This document shows, piece after piece, positions 25,669-34,383 of a stretch of 64,000 nt of DNA. The stretch's first letter is position 1, and each line of letters begins with the position of its first letter. The position numbers were made by a program, and so were the translations under genes. The stretch spans positions 682,001-746,000 of the forward strand of contig NZ_JADKSG010000001.1 of the NCBI RefSeq assembly GCF_015350805.1, in the 5' to 3' direction. The notes below the pieces were generated by a model. That model saw nothing but the letters and a program-made list of their open reading frames with translations. It was not told the DNA's origin and did no database searches. The DNA comes from Herbiconiux sp. VKM Ac-1786 (GTDB lineage: Bacteria > Actinomycetota > Actinomycetes > Actinomycetales > Microbacteriaceae).

Positions 25669-26756
25669 GGGGTCTCCTTCGGGTCGGGGATGACGGCGGG
25701 GGCGGCGGCGGCCGCGGCGGGCGCGGGAGCCGGACCGGGGTGCTCGCGGGTCGAATGACCCGGCACCAGCTGAGGGGCCAGGCTGACCCGGCGCGCGATG
25801 CGCTCGCCGACGGGCTCCCGCCGGCGCTGCTGGGCGTCGAGCAGCAGGCGCACGGCCTCCCGCCCCATCTCGGGCCACGGATGCCGCAGGGTCGTGACCG
25901 TCAGGTCTTCGCGACCGGGCGCGAGATCGAGCAGGCTGACGACCTGCACCCGGCCGGGAACCGTGATGCCGCGCATCCGGAGCACGGCCAGCACGCCGGC
26001 GGCCACGTCGTCGTTGGCGCAGATGATCGCGTCGGGCAGGGCACCCGGTCCGGCCGCGACCAGGCGCTCGGCCGCGCGGATGCCGCCGTCGAGCACCGCC
26101 GGGGTGAAGGGGGCGACGTCCACGGCCGCCGCGCCCTCGGCGGCGCCGCGCAGGGCCCGGATGCGGCGGGCGTCGGCGGGAGCATCCGGATCCAGGCCGA
26201 CGACGAGCAGGCGCCGGGCCTCCCGCTCGACGAGGTGGGCGATGAGCATGGCGGTCGCGCGGTCCTCGTCGAGGCCGACCGAGTCGGAGCGGTCGGTGAT
26301 GACGAAGCGGCCGACCTGCACGATCGGCACCGGACCGGCGGCCTCGATCGACTCCTGGCTCGCCTCGAGCGAGGAGGGGCAGATGATGATGCCGTCGACG
26401 CGGCGGGCCATCAGCGACTCGACGTTGCCGACGTCGTGCAGCGCGTCGGGCTCGGAGTAGCGCAGCACGAGCGAGAGGTCGTTGCGCTCGAGGCCGTCGC
26501 TGACCGACTCGATCAGGGCTGAGAGGAAGCCGGTCGTGTAGCGGGGCAGCACCAGTCCGACGGTCTCGGTGCGCTGCAAGCGCAGGGCGCTGGCGACGGC
26601 GTTGCGGCGGTACCCGAGCTCGCGGCTGGCGTCGCGCACCTTGCGGTGGAGGGTATCGCTCACGGGCCGCGCCCCGGTGAGCGCCCGCGAGGCCGTAGCC
26701 ACGCTGACGCCGGCGCGGGCGGCCACGTCGGCGAGCGTCGGCTCAGGGGTCTGCAT
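25665..26756 (-). CDS. LacI-family transcriptional regulator of the nucleoside-like uptake cluster
   Basis: A regulator of 363 residues with the LacI HTH (TLADVAARAGVSVATASRAL) and hinge (NAVASALRLQRTETVG), then a periplasmic-binding-like effector domain. A low-complexity Pro/Ala-rich tail follows STREHPG. ATG 26756 is used; an upstream frame adds residues with no ribosome site. It heads the minus-strand operon and is divergent from the BMP importer. Two boxes in the intergenic region resemble its expected target and suggest control of both arms. Confidence 0.88.
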   Translation of the reverse strand: MQTPEPTLADVAARAGVSVATASRALTGARPVSDTLHRKVRDASRELGYRRNAVASALRLQRTETVGLVLPRYTTGFLSALIESVSDGLERNDLSLVLRYSEPDALHDVGNVESLMARRVDGIIICPSSLEASQESIEAAGPVPIVQVGRFVITDRSDSVGLDEDRATAMLIAHLVEREARRLLVVGLDPDAPADARRIRALRGAAEGAAAVDVAPFTPAVLDGGIRAAERLVAAGPGALPDAIICANDDVAAGVLAVLRMRGITVPGRVQVVSLLDLAPGREDLTVTTLRHPWPEMGREAVRLLLDAQQRRREPVGERIARRVSLAPQLVPGHSTREHPGPAPAPAAAAAAPAVIPDPKETP

Positions 26757-26800
26757 GCCGACAGCATAGGCTCTCCCGGGCACCGGGGCAGGCAAATTCT

Positions 26801-26814
26801 GGCAAACGATTACA
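26801..26814. promoter_or_regulatory. LacI-type operator box A (LacI/BMP intergenic region)
   Basis: GGCAAACGATTACA has the CG-centred LacI pattern and shares GCAAACGATT with the box at 26923. It lies 45 bases upstream of the LacI start, consistent with autoregulation of the minus-strand operon. Confidence 0.65.
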
Positions 26815-26922
26815 GCACCTTGCCGACGTTAAACATGCTAGAAACATTCGAGAAATGCGGTCGCAACGGCGCGGGCGAACACTGAGTCTCGCACCGGTTT
26901 CCCGTCCCCCACCCGACATTTC

Positions 26923-26937
26923 TGCAAACGATTTCCA
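26923..26937. promoter_or_regulatory. LacI-type operator box B (before BMP lipoprotein gene)
   Basis: TGCAAACGATTTCCA resembles the LacI consensus TGnAAnCGnTTnCA. It lies immediately before the ribosome site of the BMP lipoprotein (AAGGAG at 26937-26942), so a bound repressor would block leader transcription. Confidence 0.7.
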
Positions 26938-26946
26938 AGGAGCCCC

Positions 26947-27987
26947 ATGACGATCTCGCGCAAGGCCGCCGCCCTCGGCGCCACCGCCCTCACCGCCGCG
27001 CTGCTGCTCTCGGCCTGCTCGGGCAAGACCGCCACGGTGCAGCCGAGCGCCGACGCCGACCAGCCGAAGATCGCGATGCTCTACGGCACGACCGGCGACT
27101 TCTCGTTCATGGACAGCGCCTACAAGGGCTTCACCGACGCCCAGTCGGAGTTCTCGTTCACCCCGCTGGACTTCTCGAGCCCGAACACCGACGACTACCA
27201 GGACCGCCTCGACCTCGCGATCTCGCAGGGCGCCGGTCTCGCGATCGGCATCGGCTTCCAGTACGCGACGCCGATGGAGCAGACCACCGAGCACCCCGAC
27301 ACGCAGTTCGTGGCCGTCGACATCGACAAGGGCACCTCGATCCCCGACGTGACCACCATCTCGTTCGCGGCCGAGCAGTCCTCCTACCTCGTCGGCGTGG
27401 CCGCGGCGCTCACCTCGAAGACCGGGCACATCGGCTTCATCGGCGGGGTCGACCAGCCGAGCATCCAGAACTTCTTCGTGGGCTACGAGGCCGGTGCGAA
27501 GTCGGTGAACCCGTCGATCACGGTCGACACCACGTACCTCTCGCCGCTCGGCGACTTCACCGGCTTCTCCGACCCCACCAAGGGCAAGGAGGCCGCCGCC
27601 TCGATGTACTCCGGCGGCGCCGACGTCATCTACGCCGCCGCGGGCGGGTCGGGCCAGGGCGTCTACGAGCAGGCCGCGGCCTCGTCGACGGATGCGCAGA
27701 AGAACTGGGCCATCGGTGTCGACGGCGACGTCTACAACCAGGTGGACGAGTCGATCAAGCCGTTCATCCTCACCTCGGCGATCAAGAACGTGAACGTCGC
27801 GGTCGAGGACTCGATCAAGTCGTTCCTCGACGGCAGCCTCGAGGCCGGCGAGCAGGACTTCGACCTCTCGAACGACGGCGTCGGTTACTCCACAAGCGGC
27901 GATTTCCTCGATGCCTACACAGATCAGCTCGAGAAGGCCAAGCAGGACATCATCGACGGCACCATCGAGGTGCCGAGCGCGGTCTGA
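26947..27987 (+). CDS. BMP-family lipoprotein, nucleoside-type ABC substrate-binding protein
   Basis: A lipoprotein of 346 residues of the Bmp/PnrA family, which binds purine nucleosides and related compounds. The lipobox LLSAC places the anchor at Cys24. PKIAMLYGTTGDFSFMDSAYKGF and HIGFIGGVDQPSIQNFFVGYEAGAK are the usual family motifs. It is the first gene of a four-gene importer operon under LacI box B. AAGGAG lies before ATG 26947. The ligand is not predictable beyond the family; a purine or nucleoside analogue is likely. Confidence 0.92.
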   Translation: MTISRKAAALGATALTAALLLSACSGKTATVQPSADADQPKIAMLYGTTGDFSFMDSAYKGFTDAQSEFSFTPLDFSSPNTDDYQDRLDLAISQGAGLAIGIGFQYATPMEQTTEHPDTQFVAVDIDKGTSIPDVTTISFAAEQSSYLVGVAAALTSKTGHIGFIGGVDQPSIQNFFVGYEAGAKSVNPSITVDTTYLSPLGDFTGFSDPTKGKEAAASMYSGGADVIYAAAGGSGQGVYEQAAASSTDAQKNWAIGVDGDVYNQVDESIKPFILTSAIKNVNVAVEDSIKSFLDGSLEAGEQDFDLSNDGVGYSTSGDFLDAYTDQLEKAKQDIIDGTIEVPSAV

Positions 27988-28003
27988 TCCGCGCCCCCAC
28001 ACG

Positions 28004-28046
28004 GCGCCCGGTCGCCGGCGGCCCCACACCGCCGGCGGTCGGGCGC
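28004..28046 (+). terminator. intercistronic hairpin after BMP gene, possible attenuator
   Basis: GCCGGCGG (28014-28021) pairs with CCGCCGGC (28029-28036), and GCGCCC (28004-28009) with GGGCGC (28041-28046), separated by an internal mismatch of four bases. Such hairpins after binding-protein genes commonly lower expression of the downstream ATPase and permeases relative to the binding protein. Confidence 0.6.
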
Positions 28047-28093
28047 TTCCACTCCCCTCCCCGACCCGTTCCCTCCCCCGACAGGAGCACCCG

Positions 28094-29650
28094 ATGAGCG
28101 AGACAGCCGAGACCGACGTGCTGGTGCGCTTGACGGGCATCGTCAAGCGCTTCGGCGCCTTCGTGGCGAACGACCGCATCGACCTCACGGTTCGGGCGGG
28201 CACCGTGCACGCGATCGTCGGCGAGAACGGGGCCGGCAAGTCGACGCTGATGAAGATCCTCGCCGGCGAGGAGCGGCCCGACGAGGGCACGATCGAGATC
28301 GCCGGGTCGCCCCGCACGTTCTCCTCGCCGCGGGATGCGCAGCAGGCCGGCATCGGCATGGTGCACCAGCACTTCCTGCTCGCCTCGGCGCTGCGAGTGT
28401 GGGAGAACGTGGTGCTGGCCGACGAACCCGGATCGGCCTTCCGACTCGACAGCGCCGCCGCCCGCTCACGGGTGGCCGACCTCGCCTCACGCAACGGCTT
28501 CGAGGTCGACGTCGACGCGGTCGTGCGCGACGTCGGTGTCGGCGGCCGCCAGCGGGTCGAGATCCTCAAGGTGCTCTACCGCGACGCGCGCATCATCATC
28601 CTCGACGAGCCCACCGCCGTGCTCGTGCCGAGCGAGGCCGCGTCGCTGTTCGCCGCCATGCGACGCTTCACCGAGGCGGGCGCCGCCGTCATCTTCATCT
28701 CGCACAAGCTCGACGAGGTGCTCGACTTCGCCGATGAGATCACCGTCATCCGGGCCGGGGCCGTCGTCGGCCGCACGACCCCTCAGGAATCGTCCGCCTC
28801 CGACCTCGCCGCCCTGATGGTCAAGGTCGCGATGCCGGCCGTCGCCCCGCGGGAGGTCCCGCCGGGCACCGAGGTCGTGCTCGCCGCGCACGGCGTCACC
28901 GTGGGCGAGGCCGGCGAGGTGCCGGCGCTCGACGACGTCTCGCTCGAGGTGCACTCCGGCGAGATCGTCGGCATCGCCGGGGTCGAGGGCAACGGCCAGT
29001 CGGAGCTGCTGATGGCCCTGCTCGGCCGCGTCGCCCACACCGGGCGCATCAGCATGGGCGGGGAGGACATCGACGGCCTGCCCACCGAGACCCGGCGCGC
29101 CCGTGGTCTCGCCTACATCCCCGAAGACCGGCATCGCGACGGCGTCGTGCTGTCGATGGCGCTGCGCGAGAACGCCGCGCTCGGCTACCACGGCCGGCCG
29201 CCGGTGAAGCGCGGGCCGTGGTTCAGCCGGTCGGGCGCCGCCGCCCAGGCCCGCGCCATCATCAGCCGCTTCGACGTGCGGGGCGGCGACCCGTCCACGC
29301 CCGCGTCGGCGCTCTCGGGCGGCAACCAGCAGAAGTTCATCGTGGGGCGCGAGCTCGGCAGCGATCCGCGCGTGCTGATCGCCGCGCATCCGACCCGCGG
29401 TGTCGACATCGGCGCCCAGTCGGCGGTCTGGAGCGAGCTCACCGCCGCGCGCGACCGGGGGCTCGGCACGCTGCTCATCTCGGCCGACCTCGACGAGCTG
29501 CTGGCGCTCAGCGACCGGCTGCTCGTGTTCTACCGCGGGCGCATCGTGGGGGCGCTCGACCCGCGGCGGGTGGATGCGCAGGAGCTCGGGGAGTACATGA
29601 CGGGCGTGCGAGGTCACACCACGAACACCCCCGAAGGAGGTGCCGCATGA
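28094..29650 (+). CDS. ABC transporter ATPase, tandem nucleotide-binding domains (nucleoside/BMP type)
   Basis: A protein of 518 residues with two fused ATPase domains, as in RbsA/NupO-like proteins. Domain 1 has Walker A GENGAGKST (about 43-51), the degenerate signature VGVGGRQRVE and Walker B RIIILDEPTAVL. Domain 2 has GVEGNGQSEL in place of a perfect Walker A and LSGGNQQK as signature, the standard asymmetry of the family. The ATG at 28094 has ACAGGAG upstream. It energises the two permeases that follow by ATGA overlap. Confidence 0.94.
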   Translation: MSETAETDVLVRLTGIVKRFGAFVANDRIDLTVRAGTVHAIVGENGAGKSTLMKILAGEERPDEGTIEIAGSPRTFSSPRDAQQAGIGMVHQHFLLASALRVWENVVLADEPGSAFRLDSAAARSRVADLASRNGFEVDVDAVVRDVGVGGRQRVEILKVLYRDARIIILDEPTAVLVPSEAASLFAAMRRFTEAGAAVIFISHKLDEVLDFADEITVIRAGAVVGRTTPQESSASDLAALMVKVAMPAVAPREVPPGTEVVLAAHGVTVGEAGEVPALDDVSLEVHSGEIVGIAGVEGNGQSELLMALLGRVAHTGRISMGGEDIDGLPTETRRARGLAYIPEDRHRDGVVLSMALRENAALGYHGRPPVKRGPWFSRSGAAAQARAIISRFDVRGGDPSTPASALSGGNQQKFIVGRELGSDPRVLIAAHPTRGVDIGAQSAVWSELTAARDRGLGTLLISADLDELLALSDRLLVFYRGRIVGALDPRRVDAQELGEYMTGVRGHTTNTPEGGAA

Positions 29651-30765
29651 TCCGGCGCATCACGGTCACCCTGGCTGGCCCCGTCGTCTCGGTGCTGCTC
29701 GCCCTGCTCGTCACCACGCTCTTCCTCACCATCGGCGGCTACTCGGCCACGAGCGCCTACGAGGTGATGTGGAACTACGGCATCGAGCCCGCCTCGCTCG
29801 TCTCGGCGCTGAACAACGCGGTGCCGCTCTACCTCGCCGGGGTCGCCGCGGCCTTCGCGCTGCGCATGGGCCTGTTCAACATCGGCGTCGACGGCCAGTA
29901 CCGCGTCGCCGCCCTGGCCGGAGCGGTCGTGGCCGCGAACCTGCCGCTGCCGCTGTACCTGCGACTGCCGATCACGCTGATCGTCTGCTGCGTCACCGGC
30001 GCGCTCTGGGCCCTCGTGCCCGCGCTGCTGAAGGTCTACCGGGGCGTCAGCGAGGTGATCACCTCGATCCTGATGAACGCGATCGCCACCACGGTCGTCG
30101 CGATCCTGCTGGCCGACGTGTTCCGCTCCGGCGGCGGCCAGAACACCGGCACCGCGATCATCGGCGACGAGGGCGCGATGCCCGTGCTGATCGATCTCGG
30201 CATCGGCAACCGCACCTCGATCACGGGCTTCCTCGTCGTGGCGATCGTGGTGGGCATCCTGTTCTACCTGATCCAGTACCGCACGGTCTTCGGCTTCACC
30301 CTGCAGGTCGCCTCGCGCTCGCCCGAGGCGGCCGAGTCGGCGGGCATCAAGGTCAACCGGCGCATCATCTGGGCGATGCTCGGCTCCGGCGCGATCGCCG
30401 GGCTCGTCGGCATGCCGCACGTGCTGAGCACCGCCTTCCGCTTCGACGGCACCCTGCCCACCGACCTCATGTTCACCGGGCTGGCGGCCGCGCTGCTCGG
30501 CCGCTCGCACCCCATCGGCATCGCGGTCGGCGCGTTCATTCTCGCCTTCGTCGAGCGCAGCTCGCAGGTGCTCGGGCTCGTGCAGCTGCCGACCGAGGTC
30601 GGCTCGGTGTTCATGGCCGTGATCCTGCTCAGCTCGGCGGTCGGCTACTGGCTCACCGAGCGTGCCGACCAGCGCGTCGCCCTCTGGAACGCGATCCGCC
30701 GCCGACGCCGCGAGAACCCGCCGCCCGCCGCTCCCCTGCCGACCGGAATGGAGGCCTCGCGATGA
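29647..30765 (+). CDS. ABC permease, nucleoside/BMP type, subunit 1
   Basis: A permease of 372 residues with multiple hydrophobic segments beginning at ITVTLAGPVVSVLLALLVTT. The FNIGVDGQYRVAALAG motif is characteristic of BPD_transp_2 permeases of the RbsC/YufP type. ATG 29647 overlaps the ATPase stop by four bases. It pairs with the next gene, as is usual for two-permease nucleoside importers. Confidence 0.93.
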   Translation: MIRRITVTLAGPVVSVLLALLVTTLFLTIGGYSATSAYEVMWNYGIEPASLVSALNNAVPLYLAGVAAAFALRMGLFNIGVDGQYRVAALAGAVVAANLPLPLYLRLPITLIVCCVTGALWALVPALLKVYRGVSEVITSILMNAIATTVVAILLADVFRSGGGQNTGTAIIGDEGAMPVLIDLGIGNRTSITGFLVVAIVVGILFYLIQYRTVFGFTLQVASRSPEAAESAGIKVNRRIIWAMLGSGAIAGLVGMPHVLSTAFRFDGTLPTDLMFTGLAAALLGRSHPIGIAVGAFILAFVERSSQVLGLVQLPTEVGSVFMAVILLSSAVGYWLTERADQRVALWNAIRRRRRENPPPAAPLPTGMEASR

Positions 30766-32051
30766 CCGACACCGTCGAGCCCACCGCCCCCACCGCTCCG
30801 GCGGCGTCCCCGCGCTCGCTCGCCCCGAGCCGCCGCCGGCTGCGCGCCGGACTCCGCTGGGGCCTGCTCGGCCTCGGCCTGATCATCGTCGCCCAGTACG
30901 TCGCAGACGCCCCGGGCATCGCGGCCTCGTCGACCTGGGGCTCGGCACTGCGGCTCACCGTGCCGATCGCCGTCGTCGCGATCGGCGGCCTCTACTCCGA
31001 GCGCGCGGGCGTCATCAACGTCGGCCTCGAGGGCATGATGATCGGCGGCACCTGGATGGCCGGGGTCTTCGGCTGGCTCTGGGGCCCCTGGGCCGCACTC
31101 GGCGGCGGCATCGTGGGCGGGCTCGTGTTCGGGCTGCTGATGGCGGTGCTCTGCATCGAGCTCGGGCTGAACCAGCTCGTCGTCGGTGTCGCCATCAACG
31201 TCGTCGCCGGCGCCTCCGCCCGGTTCGCCAGCGACATCGTGTTCAACGGCGTCGACGGCGGCACCATCGCCCGCTCGCCGCGCATCGACGGCTCGCTGCC
31301 GGTGCTCAGCGTGCCGTTCCTCTCGGGCGGCCTCGGCACGCCCGACCTCACCGCCGACATGGAGCGGTCGGGCATCCCGGTCGTCTCGCAGCTCGGCGGC
31401 ATCGTGGGCGGGCTCACGCACGACGTGTCGCTCGCCGCCGTGATCGGGCTGCTGCTCATCCCGGCCACCGCCTACGTGCTCTGGCGCACCAAGTTCGGCC
31501 TGCGCTGGCGGGCCGCCGGTGAGGAGCCCGCCGCCCTGCAGGCCCTCGGCGGCAAGGTGCACCGCACCCGCTACATCGCCGTGCTCGTCGGCAGCGGCCT
31601 GGCCGGCTTCGCGGGCGGCTACCTGGCGCTCATCTCGCAGGCCTACGTCGAGAACCAGACCGCGGGGCGCGGCTTCATCGGCCTCGCGACCCTGATCTTC
31701 GGCAACTGGATGCCCTCGGGCGTCTTCCTCGGATCGTCGCTGTTCGGCTTCTCCGACGCCGTCGGGCTCGGGCGGCCCGAGACGTTCCGGGCGCTGCTGT
31801 TCATCCTCGCCGTGATCTTCCTGGTCGTCGGAGCCCTGCGGTTCTGGCGCGGGGCCCGCCGCTCGGGCATCGCACCGCTCGCGCTCGGGGCCGTGCTCGT
31901 GCTGGTGTTCCTGTTCGTGCCGCTGCCGCCCGAGCTCGCCACCGCCGCTCCCTACCTCGTCACCCTCGCGGTGCTCGTGGTGGCGGGCACGACGATGCGC
32001 CCGCCCGCCGCCCTCGGGCACCTCTTCCCCCGCCGCACCTCGCGCAGCTGA
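30762..32051 (+). CDS. ABC permease, nucleoside/BMP type, subunit 2
   Basis: A permease of 429 residues. It has a Pro/Ala-rich cytoplasmic leader (1-35), then hydrophobic segments with GLYSERAGVINVGLEGMMIGG, the conserved BPD_transp_2 motif. It is longer than the usual about 310-residue partner, with extra hydrophobic helices near the C-terminus (LVLVFLFVPLPPEL). ATG 30762 overlaps the preceding stop (ATGA), and the gene ends 35 bases before an amidohydrolase. Confidence 0.9.
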   Translation: MTDTVEPTAPTAPAASPRSLAPSRRRLRAGLRWGLLGLGLIIVAQYVADAPGIAASSTWGSALRLTVPIAVVAIGGLYSERAGVINVGLEGMMIGGTWMAGVFGWLWGPWAALGGGIVGGLVFGLLMAVLCIELGLNQLVVGVAINVVAGASARFASDIVFNGVDGGTIARSPRIDGSLPVLSVPFLSGGLGTPDLTADMERSGIPVVSQLGGIVGGLTHDVSLAAVIGLLLIPATAYVLWRTKFGLRWRAAGEEPAALQALGGKVHRTRYIAVLVGSGLAGFAGGYLALISQAYVENQTAGRGFIGLATLIFGNWMPSGVFLGSSLFGFSDAVGLGRPETFRALLFILAVIFLVVGALRFWRGARRSGIAPLALGAVLVLVFLFVPLPPELATAAPYLVTLAVLVVAGTTMRPPAALGHLFPRRTSRS

Positions 32052-32086
32052 CCCGCCGTTCCGCCCTCACCACCCGTCAGGACCCC

Positions 32087-33340
32087 ATGAACCACTCCCT
32101 CACCGCCGAGCTCTGGGACGGCACCGCCGCCCGCGGCACCGTCACCCTCGACTGGACGGTCGACGGCACCGACGGCACCATCTCGGGGCTGCGGCCCCTC
32201 GGCGACGGAGGCACCGCATCCGCTCGGCCCGAACCGGGCGGGGTCGACGGGTCGCTTCCCGCCGGGTACAGCATCATCCCGGGGCTCGTCGACACCCATG
32301 TGCACCTCGTCGGGCACGCCGGGCCCGGCACGGCCGACTTCCTCACCTGGCCGCTCACCACGCGGCCCGAGGAGCAGACCCTGCACGGCCTCGCCAACGC
32401 CCGTGCCGCGCTCCGCGGCGGGGTCACGACGCTGCGCGACCTCTCGGCCGACGACATCCAGTTCTCACTGCGGCGGGCGCTCGAGCAGGGGGTCGTCGAG
32501 GGCCCGCGGCTGCAGGCGCACGGCATGGTCAGCATGACCGCGGGGCACGGCGACCTCTTCACCCCGCCCGCCTTCCCGCTGCGGAAGCCGGTGGCCGACG
32601 GCCCCGACGAGTGCCGCAAGCTGGTGCGGCACTGGGCCCGCGCCGGCGCCGACGGCATCAAGATCGCCACCAGCGGCGGCGTGCTCTCGGTGGGCGACAA
32701 GAGCGCCTGGCGCAACTACACCGACGCCGAGATCGACGCGATCGTCGACGAGGCGCACGCACTCGGCCTCCGCGTGGCCGCCCACGCGCACACCGAGGCG
32801 GGAATCGACGCTGCCGTCTCGCACGGGGTCGATTCGATCGAGCACGGCACACTGCTGAACGCCGGCCAGTCCGGCCGCATCGCCGCCCTCGGCATCACGG
32901 TCGCGCCGACCCTGCTGATCAACGACCGCATCGCGGCCGGCCGCAACGGCGTCTCGCCCGAGCAGGCCGACAAGGCCGCGGCCCTCGTCGTCGAACGCGA
33001 CTCGCGGATGCGCGAGGCCGCCGAGCTGGGCGTCGACTTCGTGCTGGGCACCGACGCGAACGGTCACCACGTCGACTTCGGCGACCAGATGGAGGAGGTA
33101 CGGCTGATGGCGGCCACCTTCGGCTGGACGCCGGCGCGGGCCCTGGAGGCGGCGACCTCCCGCGCCGCGCGCGCCATCGGCGAGGAGGGGCGGCTCGGAG
33201 TGCTCGCGCCGGGTGCCGCGGCCGACTTCCTCGTGATGGAGGGGCGGCCGTGGGAGGAGCTGGAAGAGCTCGACACGTCCCGGATCGTGGCGGTCGTCTC
33301 GCGGGGACGGGTCGTGGCCGGAGCGCTGCCCGGCGCCTGA
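32087..33340 (+). CDS. amidohydrolase, prolidase/imidazolonepropionase-like
   Basis: An amidohydrolase-superfamily enzyme of 417 residues without a signal peptide. The first metal motif is VDTHVHLVGH, a Lys likely carboxylated is in GADGIKIATSGGV, followed by AHAH, SIEHGT and VLGTDANG. This residue set matches the carboxy-Lys prolidase-like branch rather than cytosine deaminases. ATG 32087 lies 35 bases after the permease, so it is the last gene of the importer operon and probably attacks the imported compound or its product. Substrate not predictable. Confidence 0.85.
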   Translation: MNHSLTAELWDGTAARGTVTLDWTVDGTDGTISGLRPLGDGGTASARPEPGGVDGSLPAGYSIIPGLVDTHVHLVGHAGPGTADFLTWPLTTRPEEQTLHGLANARAALRGGVTTLRDLSADDIQFSLRRALEQGVVEGPRLQAHGMVSMTAGHGDLFTPPAFPLRKPVADGPDECRKLVRHWARAGADGIKIATSGGVLSVGDKSAWRNYTDAEIDAIVDEAHALGLRVAAHAHTEAGIDAAVSHGVDSIEHGTLLNAGQSGRIAALGITVAPTLLINDRIAAGRNGVSPEQADKAAALVVERDSRMREAAELGVDFVLGTDANGHHVDFGDQMEEVRLMAATFGWTPARALEAATSRAARAIGEEGRLGVLAPGAAADFLVMEGRPWEELEELDTSRIVAVVSRGRVVAGALPGA

Positions 33341-33388
33341 GGGGCGGACTGCCGTTGGTCTGCCCGGCTTGCGCGGCGGGCGCCGGGG

Positions 33389-33835
33389 TCAGCCCTCGGC
33401 GAGCGCTCCGATGCTGCGGCGGAGCTGGTCGGCGAAGGCCGCCTGCTCGGCGGGGCTCAGGCCTGACTTCATGCGGTCCTCGACGCCTCTCACCGCCGCG
33501 CTGGCCTGCGCCAGGAGCGCCCGGCCCTCCGCGGTGAGCTCCGTCGGCAGCACGCGCCCCGACGACGGCTGCTCGGGTCGCGTCACCTGACCGGCCCGCT
33601 CGAGCGACTGCAGCAGCACGTTCATCGACTGCCGGGTCACGAAGGCCCCGCGGGCCAGCTCCGAGTTGGACAGCCCGGGACGCTGCGCCAGGAGCTCCAG
33701 GCAGGAGTAGTGCGTCACCGTCATGCCGAGCGGCTTCAGCACGGCCTCCATCGCGAGCCGCAGCGCCGTCGCGGCCTCCTTCAGCAGATAGCCGACCGAG
33801 GTCGGCAGCTCGATCCCGTTCGACTCGACATCCAT
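33389..33835 (-). CDS. MarR-family transcriptional regulator
   Basis: A winged-helix regulator of 148 residues with core LKPLGMTVTHYSCLELLAQRPG, SNSELARGAFVTRQSMNVLLQSLE and the wing GRVLPTELTAEG. It is divergent from a glyoxalase-fold gene, and its own ATG lies inside the first of two TGTCA palindromes. It likely represses itself and that gene. Confidence 0.88.
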   Translation of the reverse strand: MDVESNGIELPTSVGYLLKEAATALRLAMEAVLKPLGMTVTHYSCLELLAQRPGLSNSELARGAFVTRQSMNVLLQSLERAGQVTRPEQPSSGRVLPTELTAEGRALLAQASAAVRGVEDRMKSGLSPAEQAAFADQLRRSIGALAEG

Positions 33836-33876
33836 GTCAGTATTCTGACATACTCATCTATGTCAACGAACTGACA
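33835..33876. promoter_or_regulatory. paired MarR operator palindromes
   Basis: TGTCAGTATTCTGACA (33835-33850) and TGTCAACGAACTGACA (33861-33876) are two 16-base inverted repeats with TGTCA/TGACA ends, starting 26 bases apart. They fill the divergent region between the MarR and glyoxalase-fold genes. Confidence 0.75.
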
Positions 33877-33896
33877 TCGAACGAAAGCGAGTCCCC

Positions 33897-34262
33897 ATGA
33901 CCTCCTCCGGCCCCGGCTTCATCTCCCTCCAGGTGCGCGACATCGAGGCGTCCGCCGCGTTCTACGAGCAGCACCTCGGCCTCACCCGTCAGGCCGGCCC
34001 GCCCCACGCGGTCGTCTTCGACACGACCCCGGCCGCCTTCGCCGTGCGCAGCGTGCTGCCGGGCGTCGACCTCGACGCCGTGCCGCAGCCGGGCATCGGA
34101 GTCGCCATCTGGCTGCACACCCCCGACGCCCAGGACGTGCACGACGCGATGGTCGCCGCCGGCGTGCCGATCACGGCCGAACCCGTCGACGGACCGTTCG
34201 GGCGCACCTTCACCTTCGCCGACCCCGACGGATATCAGATCACCCTGCACGACCGCGCCTGA
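33897..34262 (+). CDS. VOC/glyoxalase-fold protein
   Basis: A protein of 121 residues with the paired beta-alpha-beta-beta-beta modules of the vicinal-oxygen-chelate fold: FISLQVRDIEASAAFYEQHLGL at the start and TFADPDGYQITLHD at the end. The family includes antibiotic-binding, ring-cleavage and isomerase activities. The divergent MarR suggests a detoxification role. ATG 33897 follows GAAAGCGAG. Confidence 0.88.
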   Translation: MTSSGPGFISLQVRDIEASAAFYEQHLGLTRQAGPPHAVVFDTTPAAFAVRSVLPGVDLDAVPQPGIGVAIWLHTPDAQDVHDAMVAAGVPITAEPVDGPFGRTFTFADPDGYQITLHDRA

Positions 34263-34383
34263 GGGGATGCCGACACACTCGGCGCTCCCCTCGCACGGCG
34301 CCGACGGAGATGGCATGATTTGGGGACCGGGACCTTCGACGGTTCCGGCCCCCGCACTGCCACCGACTCAAAGGCGAGACACC

